64,000 nucleotides of DNA, taken from contig JAEYTL010000021.1 in the NCBI GenBank assembly GCA_023434025.1, positions 191,676 to 255,675 on the forward strand. The letters are read 5' to 3'. Positions 34,564 through 42,910 of this stretch are shown here, one piece after another. Under the pieces are notes generated by a model that did not search any database, was not told where the DNA came from, and saw only the letters and a list, made by a program, of their open reading frames with translations. This DNA is from Bacteroidota bacterium. Its GTDB lineage: Bacteria; Bacteroidota; Bacteroidia; Flavobacteriales; Flavobacteriaceae. Made by a program: the position numbers and the translations under genes. Positions within the stretch are counted from its first letter, which is position 1. The number at the start of each line of letters is the position of its first letter.

Positions 34564-35985
34564 TTATTCAAAATTTTCATCTTTAAAGCCAATCAGGTAT
34601 AACTTTTCTTTGGCCCTGGTTACGGCTGTATACAACCATCGGATATAGTCCCGGTTTACGCCTTCCGGTAAATACGGTTGTTCTACAAAAACGGTATTCC
34701 ATTGACCGCCTTGTGATTTATGGCAGGTTATAGCATAGGAAAATTTGACCTGCAACGCATTGAAATAATCATTTTCTTTTACTTTTTGCACCTGTTTGTA
34801 TTTTGGTCCTTCCTGTGCATAATCCTGTAAAACTTCCTGGTAAAGGCGGTTGGACTCTTCATATGTCAAAGAAGGCGACTCGCTTGTAACAGTATCCAAC
34901 AACAAAATAGTTTCAAACGCTTTTTGGTTCGGGTAATCGACCATTCTGATTTTTACTTTGGCAAATTTGAACCCGTATAACTCCTGAATTTTATGAATTT
35001 CGAGTATTTCAATGATATCGCCATTGGCAATAAATCCGGCTTCATCAGTCTCTTTTAGCCAAAAATAATTGTTTTTTACCACCATCATAAAATCGCCGGC
35101 AGACAAATCGCTTTCGCGGAACAGAATGGCATTCCTTATTTGTTGATTATATTGATTTGCCCGTTTGTTGGTGCGGACAATAAAAGCGGTTTCTTCCATT
35201 CCGTCTTTACTGTAAGCTGTATTGATAGCATCCTGTATATCATAGCCGTCCGTTAAACGCACAATATCTTTAAACCCTTTTACATCAAACTGAAAGGAGT
35301 CTGTAAAATGGTCTTTTAAAAGCTCTCTGAGCCGGGTGGCATTATACAGAATTCCTGAATTTTCCTCTTGCCGCATTACCTCATCCAATTCAATATGCAC
35401 TACTTCTTTATGGTAATAAACCAATAATGTTTCAATATTTAAAGCCGGACTTACATCCAAATGAACAGGAGGCAGCTGAGCAGTATCACCCAGCAGGATC
35501 ATTTTGCAGTTTTCTCCGGAATAAACATAATTCATCAAATCATCTAAAAGCGAGTAGCTGTCTGTTGATCTTGCATCGGTATTTACATCCGAAATCATTG
35601 AACTTTCATCAACAATAAAAATGGTATTTTTATGTTTATTAATTTGCCTGGTGAAAGAAACGCCCCCGGATGGATTTTTTTTGGGAAAGTATATTTTTTT
35701 ATGGATAGTGAAAGCTGGTTTACCTGAATAACCGGCTATCACTTTTGCCGCCCGGCCGGTAGGAGCCAGCAATACATATTTCCTGTTAACTAAGGTAAGG
35801 TTTTCAACCAATGTAGAAATCAGCGTTGTTTTACCCGTTCCGGCATAACCTTTTAAAACAAAAAGTTCATTGACTGTTGAATTTGTTACGAAATTAGCTG
35901 CCTTTTCAAAAAAAACAGTTTGTTTTAAAGTGGGGTTAAAAGGAAATGATTTTTGTAAGATACTGTAAAACAGAGATGAATTCAT
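34564..35985 (-). CDS. RecD/Pif1-like ATP-dependent DNA helicase
   Basis: The 473-residue superfamily 1 helicase has a Walker A motif GYAGTGKTT (46-54), a Walker B IFIVDESSM, and the late motifs YAITCHKSQGGQW and LYTAVTRAKEKLYLIGF. The arrangement resembles RecD2 and Pif1-type 5'-3' helicases in a short form, without the N-terminal extension of RecD2. It would unwind DNA in the cytoplasm using ATP. It is the first gene of an operon with DUF4126 and kdsB; this link to Kdo synthesis is probably neighbourhood only. Confidence 0.88.
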   Translation of the reverse strand: MNSSLFYSILQKSFPFNPTLKQTVFFEKAANFVTNSTVNELFVLKGYAGTGKTTLISTLVENLTLVNRKYVLLAPTGRAAKVIAGYSGKPAFTIHKKIYFPKKNPSGGVSFTRQINKHKNTIFIVDESSMISDVNTDARSTDSYSLLDDLMNYVYSGENCKMILLGDTAQLPPVHLDVSPALNIETLLVYYHKEVVHIELDEVMRQEENSGILYNATRLRELLKDHFTDSFQFDVKGFKDIVRLTDGYDIQDAINTAYSKDGMEETAFIVRTNKRANQYNQQIRNAILFRESDLSAGDFMMVVKNNYFWLKETDEAGFIANGDIIEILEIHKIQELYGFKFAKVKIRMVDYPNQKAFETILLLDTVTSESPSLTYEESNRLYQEVLQDYAQEGPKYKQVQKVKENDYFNALQVKFSYAITCHKSQGGQWNTVFVEQPYLPEGVNRDYIRWLYTAVTRAKEKLYLIGFKDENFE

Positions 35986-36047
35986 TTAACAAAAGTTAGG
36001 AAACTATTAAAATCCAAATATACTGATGAATTTTGTGTGAAATGCTT

Positions 36048-36075
36048 TTGAGAAAAAAAAAAAATTGTAGATTTG
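36048..36075 (+). promoter_or_regulatory. Full promoter of the 36104 operon
   Basis: TTG (36048-36050), 17 bp, then TAGATTTG (36068-36075) matches the Bacteroidota pattern at both elements. The first gene begins 28 bp later. Confidence 0.6.
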
Positions 36076-36103
36076 CCTTAAACTGAAATTAAAAAAAATC
36101 AAG

Positions 36104-36865
36104 ATGATTAAATTAGTTATAATTGTTGTAGTACTTGCATTAGCCATTTTTGGAATTGTAAAATTACTGGATAAAAATACAAATACTAAGTTGAAACCTG
36201 TCATTTCAATTGTATTATGGGCTGTAACATTAGTGTTCGGGTATTTAATTTACGAATCTATTCAGGATCCGATTCGTTTTGACAAATTAAAAGAAAAACG
36301 TTTTCAGGTTGCCGTAAATAAAATGTTGGATATCAAAGCTGTTGAAATGGCCTATAAATCAATCAACGGAAAATACACTGATAATCTGGATTCATTGATT
36401 TCATTCATTGAAAAAGAAAAATTCACCATTGTTGAAAGAAAAGACACATCGGTAATTGATGTTGAAAAAAATGCCGCTTACCGCCTTACTGTTGGTCCTG
36501 ACGGAGCCGGAGGTTATTTTAAAGACATTGTTGTGACTAAAGAATTAGGTCGGGTGAGCATTAAAGATTCGCTGTTTAAAGGCTCTGACCGCTACAAAAG
36601 ATTAAATATCGTAAAAATCGGTGACATAGAAGCTAAAATTGATTTGAAAGCAGGATTCATCAAAAGAGAAGATTTAAAAATACCTGTTTTTGAAGCAAGG
36701 CTTGAAAAAGCACAATTATTAACCGATCAGGATCAGAGTTTGGTTGCTAAGGAAAAGAAAGTGGTTTCGGTTGACGGAATCAACGGAGAATACATCCTGT
36801 TAGGCTCAATGGATGAAGTTAGTATGTCAGGAAACTGGCCCAAAAAATATGGTAATAACGAATAA
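36104..36865 (+). CDS. Membrane-anchored protein of unknown function
   Basis: I do not recognise this 253-residue protein. Two hydrophobic segments (about 1-21 and 33-53) lead into a soluble, charged region with many Lys and Glu. A short AVEMAYKSINGKYTDNLDSLISFI stretch resembles the post-helix part of pilin-like or type II secretion pseudopilins, but no prepilin peptidase site is present. It overlaps the next gene and shares an operon with it and rsmD. It is probably a core flavobacterial gene, since it travels with rsmD here. Confidence 0.75.
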   Translation: MIKLVIIVVVLALAIFGIVKLLDKNTNTKLKPVISIVLWAVTLVFGYLIYESIQDPIRFDKLKEKRFQVAVNKMLDIKAVEMAYKSINGKYTDNLDSLISFIEKEKFTIVERKDTSVIDVEKNAAYRLTVGPDGAGGYFKDIVVTKELGRVSIKDSLFKGSDRYKRLNIVKIGDIEAKIDLKAGFIKREDLKIPVFEARLEKAQLLTDQDQSLVAKEKKVVSVDGINGEYILLGSMDEVSMSGNWPKKYGNNE

Positions 36866-37670
36866 CACAATCACCGAAAAAAGTTATAAAAAGCTGTCCA
36901 TTCAGGTTTCACTGAATGGGCTTTCTTTTTGTTGCCGTGACACCCTGTCCGGCCAGTTAACTTCTTTTGAAAAAATTGACTTTACAACATTTCCAAAAAA
37001 CTTCAGCTTAGAAAACTGTCTTTGGAAAACGATGTTAGATTATACCGATTTAACGAAATCGTATGACCGGATAACTGTTTTGCACGAAAACAACCTGAGT
37101 ACCTTTGTTCCTAAACCGCTTTTTGACGAAGATTACAAAGGAAGTTACCTGCAATACAACACCAAAGTGTTTGACACCGATTATTTTGCCGTTGACGAGA
37201 TCGAAAAGTATGAAATGATGAATGTTTATGTCCCCTACATCAACGTTAACAATTACCTGATTGATCAGTATGGCTCTTTTGAATACCAACATTACACCGG
37301 AATTTTGGTTTCTAAATTACTTGATTTATCTAAAAATGATGTATCGCAGAACATGTTTGTGCATGTGACCAAAACCCATTTTGAAATCATTGTGATTCAA
37401 AATCAAAAACTGTTGCTTTTTAATTCGTTCGATTATCAGACCCCGGAAGATTTTCTGTATTATCTGTTGTTTACAGCTGAACAACTTCACCTGAATCCTG
37501 AATCGTTTAAGCTGTCTATTTTAGGCGATTGTACCGAACAGGATGCTTTGTATCAAAAAGCATATCAATATGTTAGAAATACCGCTTTGATGGATGTTTC
37601 TGATTTACAAAAATCAAATACGTTTTCGGCACAGGAAAACAGAACCCATTTTATACTTTTTAACGCTTGA
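36849..37670 (+). CDS. DUF3822 family protein
   Basis: This 273-residue protein belongs to the DUF3822 family of Bacteroidota, which resembles an actin/FtsA-like ATPase fold at low similarity; I cannot confirm this. The start at 36849 (MVITNNTITEKSYKKLSIQ) is preferred to the longer frame at 36813, since the latter overlaps 53 bp of the upstream gene. Even so it overlaps by 17 bp. It precedes rsmD, whose TTG start overlaps its stop. Confidence 0.75.
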   Translation: MVITNNTITEKSYKKLSIQVSLNGLSFCCRDTLSGQLTSFEKIDFTTFPKNFSLENCLWKTMLDYTDLTKSYDRITVLHENNLSTFVPKPLFDEDYKGSYLQYNTKVFDTDYFAVDEIEKYEMMNVYVPYINVNNYLIDQYGSFEYQHYTGILVSKLLDLSKNDVSQNMFVHVTKTHFEIIVIQNQKLLLFNSFDYQTPEDFLYYLLFTAEQLHLNPESFKLSILGDCTEQDALYQKAYQYVRNTALMDVSDLQKSNTFSAQENRTHFILFNA

Positions 37671-38251
37671 GAATCATATCCGGAAAATACAAAGGCCGCC
37701 GGTTAGCACCGCCTAAAAACCTGCCTGTACGTCCCACAACAGACATGAGCAAAGAAGCCTTGTTCAACATTCTGAACAACCACTTTAATTTTACCGGATT
37801 ATCGGTCTTAGACTTGTTTGCAGGTACCGGAAACATAAGTTTTGAATTTGCTTCACGAGGTAGTGAACCCATTGTTTCTGTTGATGCCGATTATGGGTGT
37901 ATTTCCTTTATCAAAAAGACAACAGCTGAATTTGACTTTAGCATTACGCCTGTAAAAAGCGATGTGTTTAAGTTCTTAGAAAAAAACAAAGGCGATTATG
38001 ATATTATTTTTGCCGATCCGCCTTATGGAATGTCACAAAACGACTTTGAAAAAGTAGTTCAACTGGTTTTTGAAAAAGAACTCCTGGTCGAAGACGGTAT
38101 GCTGATTGTGGAACATTCTAAACACACCAAATTAGACCATCTTTCCACTTTTTCTTTTCAAAAAAATTATGGCGGTTCTGTTTTTTCCTTTTTTGAGTGG
38201 AAAAATGAATCCGAAAATGATGAAAAAGAAGATGACGACAGGGAAGACTAA
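37667..38251 (+). CDS. rsmD: RsmD-family 16S rRNA guanine methyltransferase
   Basis: The 194-residue enzyme shows MRIISGKYKGRRL at the start, motif I DLFAGTGN (49-56) and the catalytic FADPPYG (D117-Y120), as in RsmD, which methylates G966 of 16S rRNA at N2. Translation begins with TTG at 37667, overlapping the TGA of the DUF3822 gene. A last stretch of about 17 acidic and polar residues (ESENDEKEDDDRED) extends beyond the typical end. It acts on the 30S subunit in the cytoplasm. Confidence 0.9.
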   Translation: MRIISGKYKGRRLAPPKNLPVRPTTDMSKEALFNILNNHFNFTGLSVLDLFAGTGNISFEFASRGSEPIVSVDADYGCISFIKKTTAEFDFSITPVKSDVFKFLEKNKGDYDIIFADPPYGMSQNDFEKVVQLVFEKELLVEDGMLIVEHSKHTKLDHLSTFSFQKNYGGSVFSFFEWKNESENDEKEDDDRED

Positions 38252-38376
38252 AACTACTTATCTGGGGCTTTTTATCCTGTTATTTTCGCATTACCTGTCT
38301 ATTGGGTGGTTGCAAACAGTAGAAGCTATGCTCTATTCCAACCCCCAATTTATCTAACCTAAACTATTGAAAACAT

Positions 38377-39186
38377 TTAATTTATCACTAATTTAATTGA
38401 TTTTTGTCCCTCATTACTATTCAATTTAAGAATGTAAAGTCCTGTTTGATCAACATCAAAGGATACCTCAGACGATGTAGTGTTCAACGATTTTATTAAT
38501 TGACCCGTAATTGAATATACTGAAACTTCCAGTTGCGAATCAATATTATTTAAATAAATTCGTTTGTCTTTCACATAATAATTGATATTTGACAGCTTTG
38601 TTTCTTGCACGTTTAACAACCATTCAGACATGGGTATTGTAGTGGTCACTGTCGCACCGCTGACTTCAATCTTATAAATTCCAAAACCATTTGTTTCGGT
38701 ATAAACAAAAATCCTCTTTGCTCCATTTGTATTGGTTCCTTCTAAAATAAATGCACCCGGATTACTCGAATTTGAAGCACTTGCAAGCACATTTTCGCCA
38801 TCACTAATCAGCAACGTTCTAGCGGATGTGTTTTGCTCTCTGGCCCATACTTTTATGGTACAATTAGCTGACACATCAAAAAAGAAAAATCGCACAGTTG
38901 GCAAAGCTCCTGTAGGAACAGAGCCTCCTCCCATATTTGCTCTTCTATTCGATTGAAAGCCATCAGAAAAAGTAGAAGCTCCCGTAGCCTGAGATGAGAA
39001 ATTATTTGATGTTATATGACCAAATCGTCCTAAATCATCTACAATATCCTCAGTACCGGCCGGTACACCCGGAAAACCATCCGGTAAAATAGTCATATTC
39101 GTTAAAAAATTCCAAACTTTTGTTTGGGCATCGGATGTCATTACACATAAAAGTGCTACTAAGCTAAAAAGTAATTTTTTATTCAT
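38377..39186 (-). CDS. T9SS-secreted protein of unknown function
   Basis: This 269-residue protein has a signal peptide (ending TSDAQ), a Ser/Thr-rich middle region and a C-terminal T9SS type A sorting domain (about 195-269, with LEVSVYSITGQLIKS and GLYILKL...KSIKLVIN). The middle (about 25-180) resembles beta-sandwich domains found beside pectate lyases, but no catalytic motif is clear. It would be exported to the cell surface or medium. It stands alone. A LacI-type palindrome upstream suggests sugar control. Confidence 0.8.
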   Translation of the reverse strand: MNKKLLFSLVALLCVMTSDAQTKVWNFLTNMTILPDGFPGVPAGTEDIVDDLGRFGHITSNNFSSQATGASTFSDGFQSNRRANMGGGSVPTGALPTVRFFFFDVSANCTIKVWAREQNTSARTLLISDGENVLASASNSSNPGAFILEGTNTNGAKRIFVYTETNGFGIYKIEVSGATVTTTIPMSEWLLNVQETKLSNINYYVKDKRIYLNNIDSQLEVSVYSITGQLIKSLNTTSSEVSFDVDQTGLYILKLNSNEGQKSIKLVIN

Positions 39187-39202
39187 AATTTTAATTTTAA
39201 AA

Positions 39203-39216
39203 TGTAATCGATTACG
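39203..39216. promoter_or_regulatory. LacI-type operator
   Basis: TGTAATCGATTACG contains the perfect palindrome GTAATCGATTAC (39204-39215), centred on CG as LacI-family operators are. It matches TGnAAnCGnTTnCA at all fixed positions but the last. It lies 17 bp from the start of the T9SS gene. A second inverted repeat, ACGTAAAT (39214-39221) with ATTTACGT (39238-39245), overlaps it. Confidence 0.55.
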
Positions 39217-39432
39217 TAAATTTAATAAATTAATTTTATTTACGTCATTTTTTTATGGTATTATTTTTTATAATGATAAAAAACACCAAATTAACAATTC
39301 AATAAGAGAGAAGTAAAAAACTATTTATCGGTTCAAAATTGAATTGATAAATTGAAGAAAAGTGTTGGCTAAGAATCGTTTTATCCTCATTCTATTAGCA
39401 AAAAAGCAGACCTGTAAGCCGGATTCTGTTCT

Positions 39433-39454
39433 TTCTGAACTTGTTTCAGAATCT
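39433..39454. repeat. Palindromic repeat in rnpB, copy 1
   Basis: TTCTGAACTTGTTTCAGAATCT is a near palindrome (TTCTGAA/TTCAGAA). It lies within the 3' part of the RNase P RNA, probably as a peripheral helix. Confidence 0.6.
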
Positions 39455-39722
39455 AAAACAAATTCAGAAATACCTTATCATTTATCTGGTTCAACAGTTA
39501 CCCGTTGAATCGAGCTGCCTACCCTTCAACCTCGGACGAGTAGCCCTTATCCGCCGGAGCGGAACGTTGATTTACATGGCATTTCACCGCATAGAGTTTA
39601 CCTGATTTCACTACAGCCGAACTGTACATCCTTTCTGTTGCACTGGTCCTCGTCCCGAAAAAAACGAAACGGACGGGCGTTACCCGTTATGCCACTCTGT
39701 GGTGTCCGGACTTTCCTCTTTA

Positions 39723-39744
39723 TTCTGAACTTGATTCAGAATCT
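39723..39744. repeat. Palindromic repeat in rnpB, copy 2
   Basis: This copy differs from copy 1 at one base (TTGA for TTGT) and lies near the 5' end of the RNA, probably in helix P3. Confidence 0.6.
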
Positions 39745-39751
39745 GTAAAAT

Positions 39752-39773
39752 AGATGTTGAAACAAGTTCAACA
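39752..39773. repeat. Palindromic repeat in rnpB, copy 3
   Basis: On the reverse strand this reads ATGTTGAACTTGTTTCAACATC, with the same TGAACTTGTTTCA core and flanks that keep the stem (ATGTTGAA/TTCAACAT). Confidence 0.55.
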
Positions 39774-39820
39774 TAAAGCGATAAGGCGGTCTGCGGTGCA
39801 AAAATAGTTTATAATCTGTA

Positions 39821-40609
39821 TTATCGGGCAAATGCTTCCAGATTTAATTTTCCGGTTAATAAAAGATAGCCTAATAATATTGTACCGAAAACCAATGAAA
39901 CCAATATATACAAGGCAAAACCAATGGGTAAAAACAAAAGTGTTTTAAGTATGATTTTTTTTAAGGACAACTGAAAAATTCGTTTTAATGCAAAAAGATG
40001 ATACCCGAACATGATGACAAATGAAATCAACGAATAATAAACATAATCAATATCAAAAATTAAAATAAAGGGGATAGATAAAACTATTAAAATTGAGGTT
40101 TGCGAATAAGTATAAAAATAAATTAAGTTATGTTCCGCATAGTTAAACTGTTTATAATTATAAAACACAATTTTTGAAACCAATGACAGCAGTGGAATAC
40201 CCATAAAAATCATGACACTGTTGTAATCATATATAGAATTCATATATTCTTTCGTGTCAAACGGTGCTTTTTGATTTCCGGACATCGATGCATAATCAAT
40301 TTCGCCAAAATATCCCTTTTTCATTAAATATACATTAATCCCGCTTAACGTAACTGCAATAATCAAATACGTTATCGGATTGACATAGCGAATTCTCAGT
40401 CCTTCCAGATAACCATTAACCACCCATTCAGGATGAGTAAAAAGTGTTTTAAAAGTGGTTAAAAACTTATTGTCGAAACTCAAATAGCGTTCAGAAAATT
40501 CGTGAATTACTTTTTTTACTGTTAATTTTTGAGTGACTACCTGTGCTCCGCAATTCGAGCAAAATTTATCTTCCGGCAGTAATGACTTCTGGCAGTTTCT
40601 ACAGTTCAT
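39821..40609 (-). CDS. DUF3667 family zinc-ribbon membrane protein
   Basis: The 262-residue protein has an N-terminal zinc ribbon (CRNC...CSNC) and about five membrane helices, as in DUF3667 proteins. The start at 40609 is chosen because it puts the zinc ribbon at the N-terminus; the longer frame (40651) begins inside the promoter of rlmH. The function is not known. The zinc ribbon suggests a structural role. Confidence 0.78.
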   Translation of the reverse strand: MNCRNCQKSLLPEDKFCSNCGAQVVTQKLTVKKVIHEFSERYLSFDNKFLTTFKTLFTHPEWVVNGYLEGLRIRYVNPITYLIIAVTLSGINVYLMKKGYFGEIDYASMSGNQKAPFDTKEYMNSIYDYNSVMIFMGIPLLSLVSKIVFYNYKQFNYAEHNLIYFYTYSQTSILIVLSIPFILIFDIDYVYYSLISFVIMFGYHLFALKRIFQLSLKKIILKTLLFLPIGFALYILVSLVFGTILLGYLLLTGKLNLEAFAR

Positions 40610-40638
40610 GTTAAAATTTTTAACGAATGTAAAAAAAA

Positions 40639-40654
40639 TAACTTTGTACATTTG
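40639..40654 (+). promoter_or_regulatory. Overlapping -7 elements of rlmH
   Basis: TAACTTTG (40639-40646) and TACATTTG (40647-40654) both match TAnnTTTG, 15-22 bp before the ATG at 40669. Either can serve; no -33 TTG is clear. Confidence 0.5.
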
Positions 40655-40668
40655 AAAAAAGTTTTAAA

Positions 40669-41142
40669 ATGAATATCAAATTAATCGCCATTGGTAAAAC
40701 AGATAACAAAAACCTTCAAACGTTGGTAGAAGAATACCAAAAGCGGTTGTCTTATTACATCAGATTTGAATTAGATATTCTTCCTGATATCAAAAATGTA
40801 AAAAACCTTTCCGAACAACAGCAAAAAGAGAAAGAAGGTGAGTTAATCCTGAGTAAACTGGCTCCTGCCGACTTTTTAATTCTGTTAGATGAAAACGGAA
40901 AAGCATTTGGCAGTATTGAATTTGCCGATGAACTGCAAAAGAAAATGAATGCCGGAATTAAAACGTTAGTATTTGTAATTGGCGGTCCGTATGGTTTTTC
41001 AGAAGCGGTTTATCAAAAAGCCCAACAGAAAATTTCGCTTTCTAAAATGACTTTCTCGCATCAGATGGTACGGTTGTTTTTTATTGAACAGGTATATCGG
41101 GGGTTTACGATTTTGAGGAATGAACCCTATCATCATCAGTAG
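40669..41142 (+). CDS. rlmH: 23S rRNA pseudouridine-1915 N3-methyltransferase
   Basis: This 157-residue SPOUT-family enzyme methylates pseudouridine 1915 in helix 69 of 23S rRNA on assembled 70S ribosomes. IGGPYGFS and the C-terminal FSHQMVRLFFIEQVYRGF...NEPYHH carry the SAM-binding knot and are strongly conserved. Length and fold match RlmH. It is monocistronic here. Confidence 0.96.
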   Translation: MNIKLIAIGKTDNKNLQTLVEEYQKRLSYYIRFELDILPDIKNVKNLSEQQQKEKEGELILSKLAPADFLILLDENGKAFGSIEFADELQKKMNAGIKTLVFVIGGPYGFSEAVYQKAQQKISLSKMTFSHQMVRLFFIEQVYRGFTILRNEPYHHQ

Positions 41143-41282
41143 ATAATCCGCTTTGCTCCTCTTTTTTCCACAGAGCACGCTAAACTTCCACAAAGGTCAC
41201 CTTTTTAATATTTAAGGCACAAAACCAGTAAGGTTATAACTCAACGTTATGAAATCCAATCGGGGTAACAATCTGAAACTTT

Positions 41283-41999
41283 CTACATCCCGCAATCACA
41301 ATCCGGTAATTTCTTCTTGTCATAAATAAAATGAGTTGGTGAGAGGGTTACCATTTCATTTTCCAGGGTTTTCAATTCAATTACTTTAGATAAATAATGA
41401 TTAAAGGTTAATCGCTCATCAAAATTCAAATAGATTAAAATGCGTTTTCCCTCACCGGAAAACGCAGTGTATTCTTTTAAAAAAGTAAGCAATTCGTTCA
41501 TTTCTATCTCGTTGCCATCTACCGAAACTTTGTTCTTGGGTTTAAAATTTACCGAAAAAGACTGAAAATGAAGATGATAATCCGGATTTTCTTTTATATA
41601 AATGGTAGAAAAATAACTGTTGTAGGTGTATTTCACCTCTTTAAACGGTATAAAAGCTAAAGTTTTCCGCACGCTGTCGGTATAAGAGTAAAAGTTGCCG
41701 GCTGCCTCATTTTTATGAAACTGGGCATGCTCCCTTCGTTCCTGTAACTGAATAATTTCCGGAATCACAACTTTCAGCGGAAGCCTTTTATCCACATTAA
41801 AAACCCAATTGGTGGTGCCAATGGTATTTTTTCTGTTTACCTCGGCAACAGTATCTTTTCCTTTTGTATCTAAAAAAATATAAACCGGTGAATGATCCAC
41901 CACAGTAGAATCTATCGTATAACCTGCTTTAACCAACTGCACTTCCTTTTGACAGGAAACCATCATTAAAACACAAAAAAGTAACATTAATTTTTTCAT
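41283..41999 (-). CDS. Lipoprotein of unknown function
   Basis: I do not recognise this 238-residue protein. It has a lipoprotein signal (MMVSCQKE, C16), no second hydrophobic segment, and a C-terminal CDCGM. It begins one base after the folP stop and is probably co-transcribed with it. Its role is unknown; a link to folate is not implied. Confidence 0.75.
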   Translation of the reverse strand: MKKLMLLFCVLMMVSCQKEVQLVKAGYTIDSTVVDHSPVYIFLDTKGKDTVAEVNRKNTIGTTNWVFNVDKRLPLKVVIPEIIQLQERREHAQFHKNEAAGNFYSYTDSVRKTLAFIPFKEVKYTYNSYFSTIYIKENPDYHLHFQSFSVNFKPKNKVSVDGNEIEMNELLTFLKEYTAFSGEGKRILIYLNFDERLTFNHYLSKVIELKTLENEMVTLSPTHFIYDKKKLPDCDCGM

Positions 42000-42000
42000 C

Positions 42001-42825
42001 TTACAAACGCATTAAAGAAAATAATTTTATACACTCTACCGCTTCTTTCACATCATGAACCCGCAAAATTGAAGTTCCTTTGGTTAAAGCAATCATATTG
42101 AGAGCCGTTGTTCCGTTTAATGCGTTTTCAGGTGTAGATTCGAGTGGTCTGTAAATCATTGATTTTCTGGAAACTCCTGCCAGAATTGGTAACTCTAATA
42201 TTTCAAACAATTGTAGCTTTTGCATTATTTCATAATTTTGCTCAGTCGTTTTAGCAAATCCAAAACCGGGATCAATTATTATATCATTGATTCCTGAACT
42301 TCTGGCCTGAGCAATTTTTTCTGAAAAATAGAACAATATTTCTTTTACAATATCATCATATTCAGTCAGTTGCATCATGGTTTGCGGTGTTCCTTTCATG
42401 TGCATCATGATGTATGGAACCTGCAATTTTGCTACCGTTTTCATCATCTTTTCGTCTAAACTTCCGGCAGAAATATCATTGATAAGTGCTGCTCCGTTTT
42501 CAACAGCAATTCTGGCAACTTCGCTTCTGAACGTATCAATGGAAATAACTGTTTGGGGAAAGGTTTTTAAAACCGATTTTAAAACAGGAATCAATCGGTT
42601 TAATTCTTCCTCTTCAGAAACGAATGCAGCGTTTGGTTTACTGGAATAAGCTCCAACATCAATAAAGTCGGCTCCTTCAGACAGCATGTTTCCTACTCGC
42701 TTCAGAACTTCGTTCTCCTGTTGGTATTTTCCGCCGTCGTAAAAAGAGTTGGGCGTAACATTCAAAATCCCCATTACTTTGGGCATTGACAAATCAATTA
42801 AATTCCCGAGACAGTTTATTAACAT
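42001..42825 (-). CDS. folP: Dihydropteroate synthase
   Basis: The 274-residue enzyme condenses p-aminobenzoate with dihydropterin pyrophosphate in folate synthesis, in the cytoplasm. GILNVTPNSFYDGG (pyrophosphate loop), the INDISAG strand and IIIDPGFGFAKT are the conserved DHPS segments. The length is normal. It is the first gene of a two-gene minus-strand operon and is the drug target of sulfonamides; no resistance insertion is visible. Confidence 0.95.
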   Translation of the reverse strand: MLINCLGNLIDLSMPKVMGILNVTPNSFYDGGKYQQENEVLKRVGNMLSEGADFIDVGAYSSKPNAAFVSEEEELNRLIPVLKSVLKTFPQTVISIDTFRSEVARIAVENGAALINDISAGSLDEKMMKTVAKLQVPYIMMHMKGTPQTMMQLTEYDDIVKEILFYFSEKIAQARSSGINDIIIDPGFGFAKTTEQNYEIMQKLQLFEILELPILAGVSRKSMIYRPLESTPENALNGTTALNMIALTKGTSILRVHDVKEAVECIKLFSLMRL

Positions 42826-42876
42826 ATCATTTGAAAAAAGGCTTTAAAAAGTAGTATCTACTTCTTTTGAAAATTG

Positions 42877-42884
42877 TATTTTTG
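42877..42884 (+). promoter_or_regulatory. -7 element of the DUF1599 operon
   Basis: TATTTTTG matches TAnnTTTG 26 bp before the ATG at 42911. Confidence 0.45.
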
Positions 42885-42910
42885 AAAATCTTTACAAATA
42901 TAATTCAATA

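Larger units (their letters stand above)
39403..39799 (-). ncRNA. rnpB: RNase P RNA
   Basis: This is the catalytic RNA that trims the 5' end of tRNA precursors. On the minus strand it shows GAGGAAAGTCCGGAC (39718-39704), the conserved CR-I region, and ACAGAATCCGGCTTACA (39429-39413), the CR-V region. The ends pair as GCAGACC (39794-39788) with GGTCTGC (39412-39406), forming helix P1. The length, about 395 bases, is normal for the bacterial type A RNA. The ends are placed from the P1 stem and the following T run, so they may be off by several bases. Variable helices carry small palindromes (separate entries). Confidence 0.93.

Noticed and set aside
40610..40651. Longer start for the DUF3667 protein
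   Set aside because: It begins in the rlmH promoter and moves the zinc ribbon away from the N-terminus.
41143..41282. Possible RNA gene or terminator after rlmH
   Set aside because: No hairpin with a T run and no tRNA-like pattern was found.
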